Shown here: positions 46,546 through 56,049 of the stretch, one piece after another | Layout: each line of letters starts with the position of its first letter | Numbering within the stretch: position 1 is the stretch's first letter | Assembly: GCA_003963115.1 (NCBI GenBank) | Contig: RXJQ01000033.1 | Span: 21,080 to 85,079, forward strand | From: Burkholderiales bacterium | Lineage (GTDB): Bacteria; Pseudomonadota; Gammaproteobacteria; Burkholderiales; Burkholderiaceae_C | Reading direction: 5' to 3' | Length of the DNA stretch: 64,000 bases | The notes under the pieces: model-generated | What the model was told of the DNA's origin: nothing | Seen by the model: the letters and a program-made list of their open reading frames with translations, nothing else | The model's database searches: none | Made by a program: the position numbers and the translations under genes

Positions 46546-47748
46546 ATGGATCAACTCAAACAAGGCGCGGACGCGCTTTTTATTCTGCTGGGCGCCGTCA
46601 TGGTCCTGGCCATGCACGCAGGTTTTGCGTTTCTGGAACTGGGCACGGTACGGGGCAAGAACCAGGTCAATGCCCTTGTCAAGATCCTCGTGGACTTCTG
46701 CGTCTCAACCATCGTCTATTTCTTCGTGGGCTACACCATCGCCTACGGCGTGGACTTCCTGGCCGGTGCCGGCACCCTGGCGCAACACAATGGCTACGCC
46801 CTGGTCAAGTTCTTCTTTCTGCTGACTTTCGCAGCGGCCATTCCGGCCATCGTCTCAGGTGGCATTGCCGAGCGGGCCAAGTTCGGGCCGCAGTTGATCG
46901 CCACGGCGGTCATCGTCGGGCTGTTCTATCCGCTGTGCGAAGGCGCGGTGTGGAACAACAAGTTCGGCTTCGAAGACTGGCTGCAAAAGCTCACAGGTGG
47001 CCAGTTGCATGATTTCGCCGGCTCGGTGGTCGTGCACGCCTTTGGCGGCTGGATCGCGTTGCCTGCGGTGCTGATCCTGGGTGCGCGCCGCAACCGCTAC
47101 CGAAAGGATGGCGTCATGTCGGCTCACCCACCTTCGAGCATCCCTTTCCTGGCGCTGGGCTCGTGGATCCTGGCCGTGGGCTGGTTCGGCTTCAATGTGA
47201 TGAGTGCGCAGACCATCGACAAGATCTCCGGCCTGGTGGCCGTGAACTCGCTGATGGCGCTGGTAGGCGGCACCCTGGTTGCCGTGATCATGGGCAAGAA
47301 CGACCCCGGCTTTGCCTACAACGGCCCTCTGGCAGGCCTGGTGGCCGTGTGCGCGGGCTCGGACATCATGCACCCGGCAGGCGCATTGGCCGTGGGCGCG
47401 ATAGCCGGTGCGATCTTCGTGATCATGTTCACCTTGGTCCAGAACAAATGGAAGATCGACGACGTACTGGGCGTCTGGCCCCTGCATGGCCTGTGTGGTG
47501 CCTGGGGTGGCATCGCTGCGGGCATCTTCGGGCAGACCAGTCTGGGTGGCGTCGGCGGCGTGAACCTGGGCACACAGGTGCTGGGCACGGTGTGCGTGCT
47601 GGGGCTGGCCCTGGTGACAGGCGTGATCGTCTACGGTGTGCTCAACAAGCTGGTGGGGCTGCGTCTGTCGCATGAAGAGGAGTTCGAGGGCGCGGACCTG
47701 TCCATTCACCGCATCAAGGCGACGCCAGAGCAGGAAGTGTCCTGGTAA
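46546..47748 (+). CDS. amtB: ammonium transporter
   Basis: A 400-residue inner-membrane channel with about eleven spans. There is no cleaved signal peptide: the start MDQLKQGADALFILLGAVMVL leads straight into the first span. The twin pore histidines are His164 (VVVHAFGGW) and His314 (WPLHGLCGAWGG), and Asp157 in HDFAGS is conserved. It has no glnK neighbour, which is unusual for amtB. It should be expressed on nitrogen limitation from the sigma-54/NtrC promoter upstream. It lies inside the split ispD-ispF pair. Confidence 0.95.
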   Translation: MDQLKQGADALFILLGAVMVLAMHAGFAFLELGTVRGKNQVNALVKILVDFCVSTIVYFFVGYTIAYGVDFLAGAGTLAQHNGYALVKFFFLLTFAAAIPAIVSGGIAERAKFGPQLIATAVIVGLFYPLCEGAVWNNKFGFEDWLQKLTGGQLHDFAGSVVVHAFGGWIALPAVLILGARRNRYRKDGVMSAHPPSSIPFLALGSWILAVGWFGFNVMSAQTIDKISGLVAVNSLMALVGGTLVAVIMGKNDPGFAYNGPLAGLVAVCAGSDIMHPAGALAVGAIAGAIFVIMFTLVQNKWKIDDVLGVWPLHGLCGAWGGIAAGIFGQTSLGGVGGVNLGTQVLGTVCVLGLALVTGVIVYGVLNKLVGLRLSHEEEFEGADLSIHRIKATPEQEVSW

Positions 47749-47783
47749 AACGCTCTTCCATGTTGTGGGCGTGAGCTTCGATC

Positions 47784-47808
47784 AGCCCGGTCTCGCACCG
47801 GGCTTTTT
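47784..47808 (+). terminator. rho-independent terminator after amtB
   Basis: AGCCCGG and CCGGGCT form a 7-bp stem with a 7-base loop followed by TTTTT. It is 36 bp past the amtB stop. Confidence 0.85.
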
Positions 47809-47841
47809 ACTGGATGGAAAGCTGGAAGTCGACTGGACAAA

Positions 47842-47858
47842 TTAGCCGAAATAGCTAA
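47842..47858. promoter_or_regulatory. likely operator of the Phd antitoxin gene
   Basis: TTAGC-CGAAATA-GCTAA is a perfect inverted repeat 32 bp before the antitoxin start. Phd/YefM proteins repress their own operons by binding such palindromes. Confidence 0.5.
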
Positions 47859-47890
47859 AATGACTCGACGCTTTGATAAAGGCAGCGATC

Positions 47891-48259
47891 ATGACCGCAC
47901 TCACCTTGCGCAACGCCCGTGGCGAAAACATCCAGGTCACCGAATTTTCGGCGACCGAGGCCAAGAATTCATTTGGCCGCGTGCTGGATACGGCTTTCAG
48001 CCAGGGCGTGGTGGCCATCACCAAGCGTGATCGCCCCACTGCCGTGGTGCTGTCCTTCGATGCTTATCAGGCGCTGCTGGGCTCCCAGGCCAAACCACTG
48101 GACAGCCTGAGTCACGAGTTCGACGCGCTGCTGGCGCACATGCAGGCACCCGCCGCGCGCGACGCCATGATGGACGCCTTTGACGCCAGCCCTGAAGAAC
48201 TGGGGCAAGCCGCTGTGGCAGCAGCTTCATCCCGCCGCGCCTCATCGCGTCACAGCTGA
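47891..48259 (+). CDS. Phd/YefM family antitoxin
   Basis: A 122-residue protein from ATG 47891 with AAAGG at good spacing. The N-terminal Phd/YefM DNA-binding fold is visible in FSATEAKNSFGRVLDTAFSQGVVAITKRDRPTAVVLSFDAYQALL (about 20-65). The C-terminal half (HEFDALLAHMQAPAARDAMMDAFDASPEELGQAA) would wrap and neutralise a toxin. The next gene is a zeta-toxin-like kinase rather than the usual Doc or YoeB/RelE partner. A palindromic operator precedes it. Confidence 0.88.
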   Translation: MTALTLRNARGENIQVTEFSATEAKNSFGRVLDTAFSQGVVAITKRDRPTAVVLSFDAYQALLGSQAKPLDSLSHEFDALLAHMQAPAARDAMMDAFDASPEELGQAAVAAASSRRASSRHS

Positions 48260-48365
48260 AAACCCCCAGCTGCCTTGCCAGAATCCGGCCTCATGATGAC
48301 GGCCGCGCGGGCCATCCATATCGGCCCTGTAGGTCTTATTCCCAATCAATTCAGAGAGAGACACC

Positions 48366-49145
48366 GTGGCACCCCATGCCCACGTTCCCCGACTGTTTGT
48401 CCTCGCCGGCACCAATGGCGCGGGCAAAAGCAGCATTGGCGGCGCCACCATCCGCGCGCGGGGCGCCGAGTACTTCAATCCCGATGAGGCGGCGGCACGC
48501 ATCCGGCAGGCCCAACCCCACCTGAGCGCCACGCAAGCCAACAGCGCGGCATGGCACGAAGGCAAACGCTTGCTGCAGCATGCGATTGCCAACGGCCTGG
48601 ACTACAACTTCGAGACCACCTTGGGTGGCAAAAGCTTTGCCACGCTGCTCAAGGCAGCCGCCGACCAGGGCTATGAGGTACGCATCTGGTACGTGGGTCT
48701 CGCCAGCCCTGAGCATCACCTGGCCCGCGTGAAGGCGCGCGTCAAAAAGGGTGGGCACGACATCCCCGAGGCCGACATCCGCCGGCGCTTTGATCAAAGC
48801 CGCCTGCAGCTCATCGAGCTCTTGCCGCATCTGGCCGAGCTGCGCGTGTATGACAACAGCGAAGAGGCCGACCCGCACCGTGGGCAGGCCCCCAAGCCCC
48901 GCCTGGTGCTGCACTGGCAGCAACGCAACCGGGGCGCCAAGGCGGAACACCAGGCCGTAGTGCTGGTACCCGCCACGGCGTCTGATCTGATGAACACGCC
49001 GGATTGGGTCAAACCGGTGGTGATGGCCGCGCTCAAGCAACAGACTGAGCTTCAGCCTGCCAAGCCAGTCGCGACGACCACAACAGCCATCAAGGCCGTG
49101 ACGCCAGCAGGCGCTCGGCCAAAGCGAAATCGCCCGGCCAAGTGA
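48366..49145 (+). CDS. zeta-toxin-like P-loop kinase
   Basis: A 259-residue protein from GTG 48366. Walker A is AGTNGAGKSS (about 14-23). FNPDEAAARI and FETTLGGKS match the substrate-binding region of zeta/PezT kinases, which phosphorylate UDP-GlcNAc-type sugars. RVKARVKKGGHDIPEADIRRRFDQS is the typical Arg-rich helix of chromosomal zeta-like proteins. The last 30 residues are a low-complexity, basic tail. It follows the Phd antitoxin by 106 bp. Its 3' end overlaps the 3' end of ispD by 56 bp on opposite strands. Confidence 0.85.
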   Translation: MAPHAHVPRLFVLAGTNGAGKSSIGGATIRARGAEYFNPDEAAARIRQAQPHLSATQANSAAWHEGKRLLQHAIANGLDYNFETTLGGKSFATLLKAAADQGYEVRIWYVGLASPEHHLARVKARVKKGGHDIPEADIRRRFDQSRLQLIELLPHLAELRVYDNSEEADPHRGQAPKPRLVLHWQQRNRGAKAEHQAVVLVPATASDLMNTPDWVKPVVMAALKQQTELQPAKPVATTTTAIKAVTPAGARPKRNRPAK

Positions 49146-49842
49146 GCTTGAAATTGTCGTAGGCGCCCGGTACCAGCCTTGGTTGATGGCCCAGAGCCTC
49201 GATGGCGCTGGCCTCGTCGGTGATGGCAGCCGCTGTGTGCGGATCAGACAAGGCTGACAGCAAGGCAGGATGCAGCAACCCCAGGCGGAACATCTGCGGT
49301 GTCTGCGCGGCCCATTTGCCGGCGCGGTCCACAGTCCCGGTGACACGCGCCTCTCCTTGCGGCCCTGTCACGGCGGCCTTGAGGGTGTCGGCCAGTGGCA
49401 AGGCCAGCAGGCCACCGACCTCGTCGTCTTCGCAAGCCTCGATCAGGCGCGCGATCCAGTCGGGCTGGATGAGGCAGCGGGCGGCATCGTGCACCAGCAC
49501 CCAGTCATGCATCTGTGCGCCGCGTGCGAGCAGTTCGTCCAGGCCGTTGGCCACACTCTCGGCGCGTGAGGCGCCGCCCACACGGGCCGCCCAGGCGTGA
49601 TCGCCCTCAAAGCCAGGCACGTGCTGCTCGAACTGCGTGTCGGTGGGCGACAGTACCACCAGCGTGGCCTCGATGCGCGGCACAGCCTGCAAGGCCGCCA
49701 AAGTGTGCGCCACCACAGCCTGGCCAGCCACCGGGTGGTACTGCTTGGGGCCACCCAGGCCGGCTCGCTCGCCCACACCGGCGCACGGAACGAGCGCAAA
49801 GCAGCGCGGCTTGAAATCGTGAGAAGCAATCGGCATCGACAT
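49090..49842 (-). CDS. ispD: 2-C-methyl-D-erythritol 4-phosphate cytidylyltransferase
   Basis: About 250 residues from ATG 49842; an in-frame GTG at 49860 is less likely. The nucleotide-binding start is ALVPCAGVGERAGLGGPKQYHPVAGQAVVAHTL, followed by VLVHDAARCLIQPDWI and the C-terminal ITDEASAIEALGHQPRLVPGAYDNFKLTWPGDFALAE. It makes CDP-methylerythritol in the MEP pathway. It is divergent from mfd, the usual betaproteobacterial arrangement, and in the expected direction to read into ispF, now 2.9 kb away. Confidence 0.96.
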   Translation of the reverse strand: MSMPIASHDFKPRCFALVPCAGVGERAGLGGPKQYHPVAGQAVVAHTLAALQAVPRIEATLVVLSPTDTQFEQHVPGFEGDHAWAARVGGASRAESVANGLDELLARGAQMHDWVLVHDAARCLIQPDWIARLIEACEDDEVGGLLALPLADTLKAAVTGPQGEARVTGTVDRAGKWAAQTPQMFRLGLLHPALLSALSDPHTAAAITDEASAIEALGHQPRLVPGAYDNFKLTWPGDFALAERLLASRP

Positions 49843-49970
49843 GGGGGGATTGTCGCCCACCTACAATGTTGCCCAGGTCTCAAGCTGCCCACAGCGGCTG
49901 CCAGGCCATGCATGCCCGGCCACGGTGGTGACCGGGCCTTTGTCGTTTGTAGCCGCCCTTTTCGAGCCCC

Positions 49971-52900
49971 ATGCTGCCTGCCCTGCCCCTGCCGTCGATC
50001 GCGCCTGGTAAACGCTTCACCGTGCCCCGCCCTGCCGGCTCGGGCGACGCGCTGCTGCTGGCCCGCTTCGCCCAGGCACGCAAGGCCCAAGGCCAGATCA
50101 CGGCCGTGATGACCGCCGACCCGGCCGATGCACAGCGCCTGCTCGACGAGATCGCGTTCTTCGTACCGGACCTGCGCTGCGCCATCTTCCCGGATTGGGA
50201 AACGCTGCCTTACGACACCTTCTCGCCACACCAGGACTTGATCTCGGATCGCCTGGCAACCTTGTGGCGCGTACAGCAGGGCGTGGGCTCCAGCACCGGC
50301 GTCGATGTCGTGCTGCTACCCGCCACAACGGCCTTGACGCGCCTGGCGCCGCCGTCCTTCCTGGCGGCCTACACCTTCCACTTCAAGCAAAAGCAAAAGC
50401 TCGACGAGGCGGCCTTGAAGTCGCAGCTGACCCTGGCCGGCTACACGCACGTCAGCCAGGTGGTTTCGCCCGGTGAATACGCGGTGCGCGGCGGCCTGAT
50501 CGACCTCTACCCCATGGGCTCGCCCACGCCCTACCGCGTGGACTTGTTCGGCGACGAGATCGACTCTATCCGCGTGTTCGACCCCGACACGCAACGCAGC
50601 TTGTATCCCGTGCCTGAGGTGCGCCTGCTGCCTGGCCGCGAGTTCCCGATGGACGATGCCGCGCGCGGCGCTTTCCGCAACCGCTGGCGCGAGCGCATCG
50701 AAGGCGACCCGACCAAGTCCCGCATCTACAAGGACATTGGCAATGGCGTGGCCACGGCCGGCATCGAGTACTACCTGCCCTTGTTCTTCGATGAAACCTC
50801 GACCTTGTTCCAGCACCTGGGCGAGCAGGCTGTGGTCGTGCTGCACGGCGAAGTCGACGAAGCCCTGAAGCGCTTCTGGATCGAGACCAAGGAGCGCCAC
50901 CGCTTCCTGCAGCATGACCCCGAGCGGCCTTTGCTGCCCCCCGAAGACATCTTCCTCAAGACCGAAGACTTCTTCACGCTGGCCAACGCGCATGCCCAAT
51001 TGGTGGTGCGCGGTGTCGAGCCGACGGACTGGGCCCGCCCGCTGCCCGATCTCGCGGTGGAGCGCGGCGGCCAGGACCCGCTGCGCAAGCTCGAACAGCA
51101 TGTGGCCAAGACCCATGCACGTGTGCTGGTCGTGGCCGAAAGCGCAGGCCGCCGCGAGAGCCTGATGGAGCTGCTGCGCGACCACCGCATCAACCTGCCG
51201 GCCATCGACTCGCTGCAAGCCTTCGAGGGCAGCGACCATCGCCACGCCATCACCGCCGCACCTCTGGCTGCCGGCTTCATCTGGCACGATGGCGCACAAC
51301 CCGAGCTCGGTATCCAGTTCGTCACCGAGACCGAACTGTTCGACGCCACGCCCACCACGCGCCGGCGCCGCAAGTCCGAGCAGACCACCGATGTGGACTC
51401 GCTCATCAAGGATCTGAGCGAGCTGAATGTGGGCGACCCGGTCGTGCACAGCAACCATGGCATCGGCCGCTACCACGGCCTGATCAACCTGGACCTGGGC
51501 GATGGCCCATCCGAGTTTCTGCACCTGGAATACGCCGACAAGGCCGTGCTCTATGTGCCCGTGTCTCAACTGCATCTGATCAGCCGCTACACGGGCGTCA
51601 GCGCGGAAGAAGCGCCCCTGCACAAGCTGGGCTCGCCACAGTGGGACAAGGCCAAGCGCAAGGCCGCCGAGCAGGTGCGCGACACCGCCGCCGAGCTGCT
51701 CAACTTGTACGCGCGCCGCGCCGCACGAGAGGGCTTCGCCTTCCGCTTCAGTGCACAGGATTACGAGGCCTTTGCCGCCAGCTTCGGCTTCGAGGAAACC
51801 GCCGATCAGCGTGCCGCCATCCACGCCGTGATCCAGGACATGATCAGCCCGCGCCCCATGGACCGCCTGGTCTGCGGCGACGTGGGCTTCGGCAAGACAG
51901 AAGTCGCTTTGCGTGCCGCGTTTGTCGCGGTTACGGGCGGCAAGCAAGTGGCCTTGCTGGCACCGACCACACTGCTGGCCGAGCAGCACTACCAGAACAT
52001 CTCCGACCGCTTCTCGCAATGGCCGGTGAAGGTGGCCGAGATGTCGCGCTTCCGTTCCGCCAAGGAAATCAAGCAGGCCATGCAAGGCCTCGAGGACGGC
52101 AGCATCGACATCGTCATCGGCACGCACAAGCTGCTGAGCGATTCGGTCAAGTTCAAGCGACTGGGCCTGCTCATCATCGATGAGGAACACCGCTTCGGTG
52201 TGCGCCACAAGGAAGCCATCAAGGCCATGCGCGCCGACATCGACGTGCTCACGCTGACTGCCACGCCCATCCCACGCACGCTGGGCATGGCCATGGAAGG
52301 CTTGCGTGACCTGTCCGTGATCGCCACCGCGCCGCAGCGCCGTCTTGCCATCAAGACCTTCGTCAGATCCGAGAGCAGCAACACCATCCGCGAGGCCGTG
52401 CTGCGTGAACTCAAGCGCGGTGGCCAGATCTACTTTCTGCACAACGAAGTGGAGACCATCGAGAACCGGCGCGACAAGCTGGCCGAGCTGATCCCCGAGG
52501 CGCGCATTGCCATTGCACACGGCCAGATGCCCGAGCGCGAGCTGGAACGCGTGATGCGCGACTTCGTGGCCCAGCGCCACAACGTGCTGCTGTGCTCGAC
52601 CATCATCGAGACCGGCATTGACGTGCCCTCGGCCAACACCATCATCATCACACGCGCCGACAAGTTCGGCCTGGCACAGCTTCACCAGCTACGTGGCCGC
52701 GTGGGCCGCTCGCACCATCAGGCCTATGCTTACCTGCTCGTGCCCGATGTCGAAGGCCTCACCAAGCAGGCCGCCCAACGCTTGGACGCCATCCAGAACA
52801 TGGAAGAGCTGGGCAGCGGTTTCTACCTGGCCATGCACGACCTGGAGATCCGCGGTGCCGGCGAGGTGCTGGGCGACAACCAGAGCGGCAACATGATGGA

Positions 52901-53447
52901 GGTGGGCTTCCAGCTCTACAACGAGATGCTGGCCGAGGCCGTGCGCTCACTGAAGGCCGGCAAGGAGCCCGATTTGCTCTCGCCGCTGGGCATGTTCGGC
53001 AGCAACACCGACATCAACCTGCATGCCCCGGCCCTGCTGCCTGACGCCTACTGTGGCGACGTGCACGTGCGCCTGAGCCTCTACAAGCGCCTGGCCACCA
53101 CCGATTCGCTCGACAAGATCGAGACCATGCTCGAAGAGATCGTCGACCGCTTCGGCAAGCTGCCCGCACAGGCCCAGGCCCTGTTCGACACGCACAAGCT
53201 GCGCGTGCTGGCCAAGCCTTTCGGCGTGATCAAGATCGACGCGGCACCGGGCATCATCAACGTGACCTTCCGGCCCAACCCGCCTGTGGAGCCTATGCGC
53301 ATCATCGAGCTGGTGCAGAAGAACAAGCACATCAAGCTCGCTGGCAACGACAAGCTGCGTATCGAGAAGGCCTTGTCAGACCCCAAGGACCGCGCCCAGT
53401 ATGTGCGCGACCTCTTGCGCCAACTCGGTCAGCCCATCAAGGCCTGA
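49971..53447 (+). CDS. mfd: transcription-repair coupling factor
   Basis: An 1158-residue ATP-dependent translocase that removes stalled RNA polymerase and recruits UvrA. The UvrB-like N-terminal module (about 1-380) includes FPDWETLPYDTFSPHQDL. The polymerase-interaction domain is at about 485-550 (GDPVVHSNHGIGRYHGL). Helicase Walker A GDVGFGKTEVA is near residue 637 and the DEEH box (IIDEEHRFGVRHKE) near 735. The TRCF C-terminal domain closes the protein. It overlaps the opposing flavoprotein gene by 19 bp. Confidence 0.98.
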   Translation: MLPALPLPSIAPGKRFTVPRPAGSGDALLLARFAQARKAQGQITAVMTADPADAQRLLDEIAFFVPDLRCAIFPDWETLPYDTFSPHQDLISDRLATLWRVQQGVGSSTGVDVVLLPATTALTRLAPPSFLAAYTFHFKQKQKLDEAALKSQLTLAGYTHVSQVVSPGEYAVRGGLIDLYPMGSPTPYRVDLFGDEIDSIRVFDPDTQRSLYPVPEVRLLPGREFPMDDAARGAFRNRWRERIEGDPTKSRIYKDIGNGVATAGIEYYLPLFFDETSTLFQHLGEQAVVVLHGEVDEALKRFWIETKERHRFLQHDPERPLLPPEDIFLKTEDFFTLANAHAQLVVRGVEPTDWARPLPDLAVERGGQDPLRKLEQHVAKTHARVLVVAESAGRRESLMELLRDHRINLPAIDSLQAFEGSDHRHAITAAPLAAGFIWHDGAQPELGIQFVTETELFDATPTTRRRRKSEQTTDVDSLIKDLSELNVGDPVVHSNHGIGRYHGLINLDLGDGPSEFLHLEYADKAVLYVPVSQLHLISRYTGVSAEEAPLHKLGSPQWDKAKRKAAEQVRDTAAELLNLYARRAAREGFAFRFSAQDYEAFAASFGFEETADQRAAIHAVIQDMISPRPMDRLVCGDVGFGKTEVALRAAFVAVTGGKQVALLAPTTLLAEQHYQNISDRFSQWPVKVAEMSRFRSAKEIKQAMQGLEDGSIDIVIGTHKLLSDSVKFKRLGLLIIDEEHRFGVRHKEAIKAMRADIDVLTLTATPIPRTLGMAMEGLRDLSVIATAPQRRLAIKTFVRSESSNTIREAVLRELKRGGQIYFLHNEVETIENRRDKLAELIPEARIAIAHGQMPERELERVMRDFVAQRHNVLLCSTIIETGIDVPSANTIIITRADKFGLAQLHQLRGRVGRSHHQAYAYLLVPDVEGLTKQAAQRLDAIQNMEELGSGFYLAMHDLEIRGAGEVLGDNQSGNMMEVGFQLYNEMLAEAVRSLKAGKEPDLLSPLGMFGSNTDINLHAPALLPDAYCGDVHVRLSLYKRLATTDSLDKIETMLEEIVDRFGKLPAQAQALFDTHKLRVLAKPFGVIKIDAAPGIINVTFRPNPPVEPMRIIELVQKNKHIKLAGNDKLRIEKALSDPKDRAQYVRDLLRQLGQPIKA

Positions 53448-55132
53448 CCCGGCTTGGCACCGTTCTTGGACAGCGGCGCCTCGACACCCAGGATCGAGGC
53501 GCCCACAGCCTCGGCCACTTCGATGCCATCTACCCCAGCCGACATGATGCCGCCGGCATAACCCGCGCCTTCACCTGCCGGGTACAGGCCTTTGACATTC
53601 AGGCTTTGGTAGTCCAGGCCACGCGTGATGCGCAAAGGCGACGAGGTACGCGTCTCCACCCCAGTCAGCATGGCGTCCGGCATCGAGAAGCCCTTGATCT
53701 GCTTTTCGAACGCAGGCAAGGCTTCGCGGATGGCATCCAGCGCATAGTCGGGCAGGCTGCCGAAGCCAGGCTGGGCCATGTCCGTCAAGGTCACGCCCGG
53801 CTTGTAGGACGGCATCACATTGCCCAGCACCTTGCTGCGCTGCTTCTTGATGAAGTCGCCCACCAGTTGGCCCGGCGCCATGTAGTGGCCCTCGCCCAGC
53901 TCGTAGGCGCGCGATTCCCAGTAACGCTGGAAGGCGATGCCGTCGAGCGGGTTCACTGGCCCTTCGTGCAAGCCATCTTGGCGATAGTCCTGCGGCGAGA
54001 TGCCCACCACGATGCCTGCGTTGGCGTTGCGCTCGTTGCGCGAGTACTGGCTCATGCCATTGGTGACCACGCGGTTCGGCTCGGAGGTTGCTGCCACCAC
54101 CGTGCCGCCCGGGCACATGCAAAAGCTGTAGACCGAGCGGCCATTGCTGGCGTGGTGGACCAGCTTGTAATCGGCCGCCCCCAGGATCTCGTTGCCCGCA
54201 TGGGGGCCGAAGCGGGCCTGGTCGATGATGCTTTGCGGATGCTCCACGCGGTAGCCGATCGAAAAGGGCTTGGCCTCGATGTAGACGCCACGCTCGTGCA
54301 ACATCTTGAAGGTGTCGCGGGCGCTGTGCCCCAAGGCCATGATCACGTGGTCGGCGTCGATCTGTGTGCCGTCGGCCAGGCTCACGCCACGCACGCAGCC
54401 CTCGTCGATGTGGATGTCGGTGACATGCTGCTGGAAGCGGATCTCGCCACCCAGCGCCTCGATGTCGGCACGCATCTTCTCGATCATGCTGACGAGGCGG
54501 AAGGTGCCAATGTGCGGCTTGCTCACGTAGATGATCTCTTCGGGCGCACCGGCCTTGACGAACTCGGTGAGCACCTTGCGCGTGAGATGACGCGGGTCGC
54601 TGATCTGGCTGTAGAGCTTACCGTCCGAGAAGGTGCCCGCGCCGCCTTCGCCGAACTGCACATTCGATTCAGGGTTGAGCACACTCTGGCGCCACAGGCC
54701 CCAGGTGTCCTTCGTGCGCTCGCGCACCTGTTTGCCGCGCTCCAGCACGATGGGCCGCAAACCCATCTGCGCCAGGATCAAGGCCGCGAAGAGGCCGCAG
54801 GGTCCGAAGCCGATCACGATGGGGCGCCGCTCCTGCTGGAAGTCCGCCGGGGCATGACCCACGAATTTGTAGCTCGTGTCAGGCGTGGGACGAATGTGGT
54901 TGTCCTGGGCCAGACGCTTGGCCACGCGCTGCTCAACCTCCTTGCTCGCGAACGCGCAGTCGATCGTGTAGATCAGGACAATGGCCGACCGCTTGCGCGC
55001 GTCATAGGCCCGCCTGAACACCGTGAAGTCCTGGAGCTCCTTGTCCTTGATGCCCAGTCGGGCGACAACGGCGGGGCGCAACTCGCCCTCGGCATGGTTC
55101 AAGGGCAAGCGCAGTTCTGTGATTCGCAACAT
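53429..55132 (-). CDS. NAD(P)/FAD-dependent dehydrogenase, uncharacterised
   Basis: A 567-residue flavoprotein. An N-terminal domain of about 85 residues (MLRITELRLPLNHAEGEL..RRAYDARKRS) precedes the FAD-binding motif VIGFGPCGLFAALILAQMGLRPIVLERG (about 107-134). VQFGEGGAGTFSDGKLYSQISD and VCMCPGG-like FCMCPGGTVVAATSE are typical of the widespread family annotated as FAD-dependent dehydrogenase. No reaction has been proven. It overlaps mfd tail to tail by 19 bp. Confidence 0.88.
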   Translation of the reverse strand: MLRITELRLPLNHAEGELRPAVVARLGIKDKELQDFTVFRRAYDARKRSAIVLIYTIDCAFASKEVEQRVAKRLAQDNHIRPTPDTSYKFVGHAPADFQQERRPIVIGFGPCGLFAALILAQMGLRPIVLERGKQVRERTKDTWGLWRQSVLNPESNVQFGEGGAGTFSDGKLYSQISDPRHLTRKVLTEFVKAGAPEEIIYVSKPHIGTFRLVSMIEKMRADIEALGGEIRFQQHVTDIHIDEGCVRGVSLADGTQIDADHVIMALGHSARDTFKMLHERGVYIEAKPFSIGYRVEHPQSIIDQARFGPHAGNEILGAADYKLVHHASNGRSVYSFCMCPGGTVVAATSEPNRVVTNGMSQYSRNERNANAGIVVGISPQDYRQDGLHEGPVNPLDGIAFQRYWESRAYELGEGHYMAPGQLVGDFIKKQRSKVLGNVMPSYKPGVTLTDMAQPGFGSLPDYALDAIREALPAFEKQIKGFSMPDAMLTGVETRTSSPLRITRGLDYQSLNVKGLYPAGEGAGYAGGIMSAGVDGIEVAEAVGASILGVEAPLSKNGAKPGQALMG

Positions 55133-55164
55133 AGGCGCCGATTATCTCAAAGGCCCTGCAAGAC

Positions 55165-55926
55165 TCAGCAAGGACCCGAGGCCAGCCTTTGCACGTCCTC
55201 CAGGGCCATCAAGAGGCTGGCTCGATCGGTTTCGGCCACGCTTTTCCAGTCGCGCCCACTCAAGGCGCCTTCCAGCGCCCACAGCAGGTTCAAACTCGCA
55301 CGCGGGTCCTTGGCCTTGACCCGCGCATAAGCCTGCACCGCCCCCAGCTTGCGCAGCTGGGCCACGGTCTTGATGCCCGCCTTGGCCAGCACGGCTTGGC
55401 TCTTGGGCCCCAGGTTGCGCATGGCAGACAGGTCTGTTGCGTCGGAAGACGAGGCCACGTCGGTGGCCGATGACGATGCTGCTGCAGGCAGGACCGCAGA
55501 CGACGCCGTCTTGCGCGAAGCCTCGCCCTTCTTGCCACCCTTTCCAGCCCGCTGCCGCTTGGCCTCCTGTGCCCGCAGGGCACATTCGTAACCCAAGCGC
55601 GCCCACTGCGCCATGTGCTCGCGCTCGTCATAGACCTCGGGCGGCGCCTCGTAATAGCTCAGGGAAGACTGGACACCATGGCGTGTCTCGTAGCTGAAGG
55701 GCAGCAGGCCACGCGCCTGAAATGGCGCCAAACTCTGCTCATCGGTCTTGAGGTACAGGCACTCCTCGATGATGAGGGCAAACATCAGCCCATGCAGGTA
55801 GATGCCGTGCCCGCCGAACATGCGCTTGGCTTCCACGGCCCCCATGCCCGACATCAACTCGACAACGTGGTCCGCAAACGCCTGCTTGCGCAGGGCGGCA
55901 GAAGATGGCGGGGCGGCTGGACTCAT
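55165..55926 (-). CDS. TfoX family protein, both domains
   Basis: A 253-residue protein from ATG 55926, which has GGAGA eight bases upstream. The TfoX_N domain is at about 10-110 (VEAKRMFGGHGIYLHGLMFALI). A Lys/Ala/Ser-rich linker (about 125-170) follows. The TfoX_C domain MRNLGPKSQAVLAKAGIKTVAQLRKLGAVQAYARV lies near the end. TfoX/Sxy proteins activate competence genes together with CRP in gammaproteobacteria; in this lineage the role is not known. Confidence 0.87.
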   Translation of the reverse strand: MSPAAPPSSAALRKQAFADHVVELMSGMGAVEAKRMFGGHGIYLHGLMFALIIEECLYLKTDEQSLAPFQARGLLPFSYETRHGVQSSLSYYEAPPEVYDEREHMAQWARLGYECALRAQEAKRQRAGKGGKKGEASRKTASSAVLPAAASSSATDVASSSDATDLSAMRNLGPKSQAVLAKAGIKTVAQLRKLGAVQAYARVKAKDPRASLNLLWALEGALSGRDWKSVAETDRASLLMALEDVQRLASGPC

Positions 55927-56049
55927 GGCGAATCTCTCCGAGGTGGTGGCGCCCGGGAGCATACCGCCAGGCGTCATCCCTGGGATAATCGCTGTTTTGC
56001 CCTTGTTCAGCGTCGCCCCTGCGCGCCAGCCCGTTCAAACCGCTCCGCC

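Noticed and set aside
50316..52685. Open frame of 789 codons opposite mfd
   Set aside because: It lies entirely within mfd on the other strand; GC-rich codon bias creates such frames here routinely.
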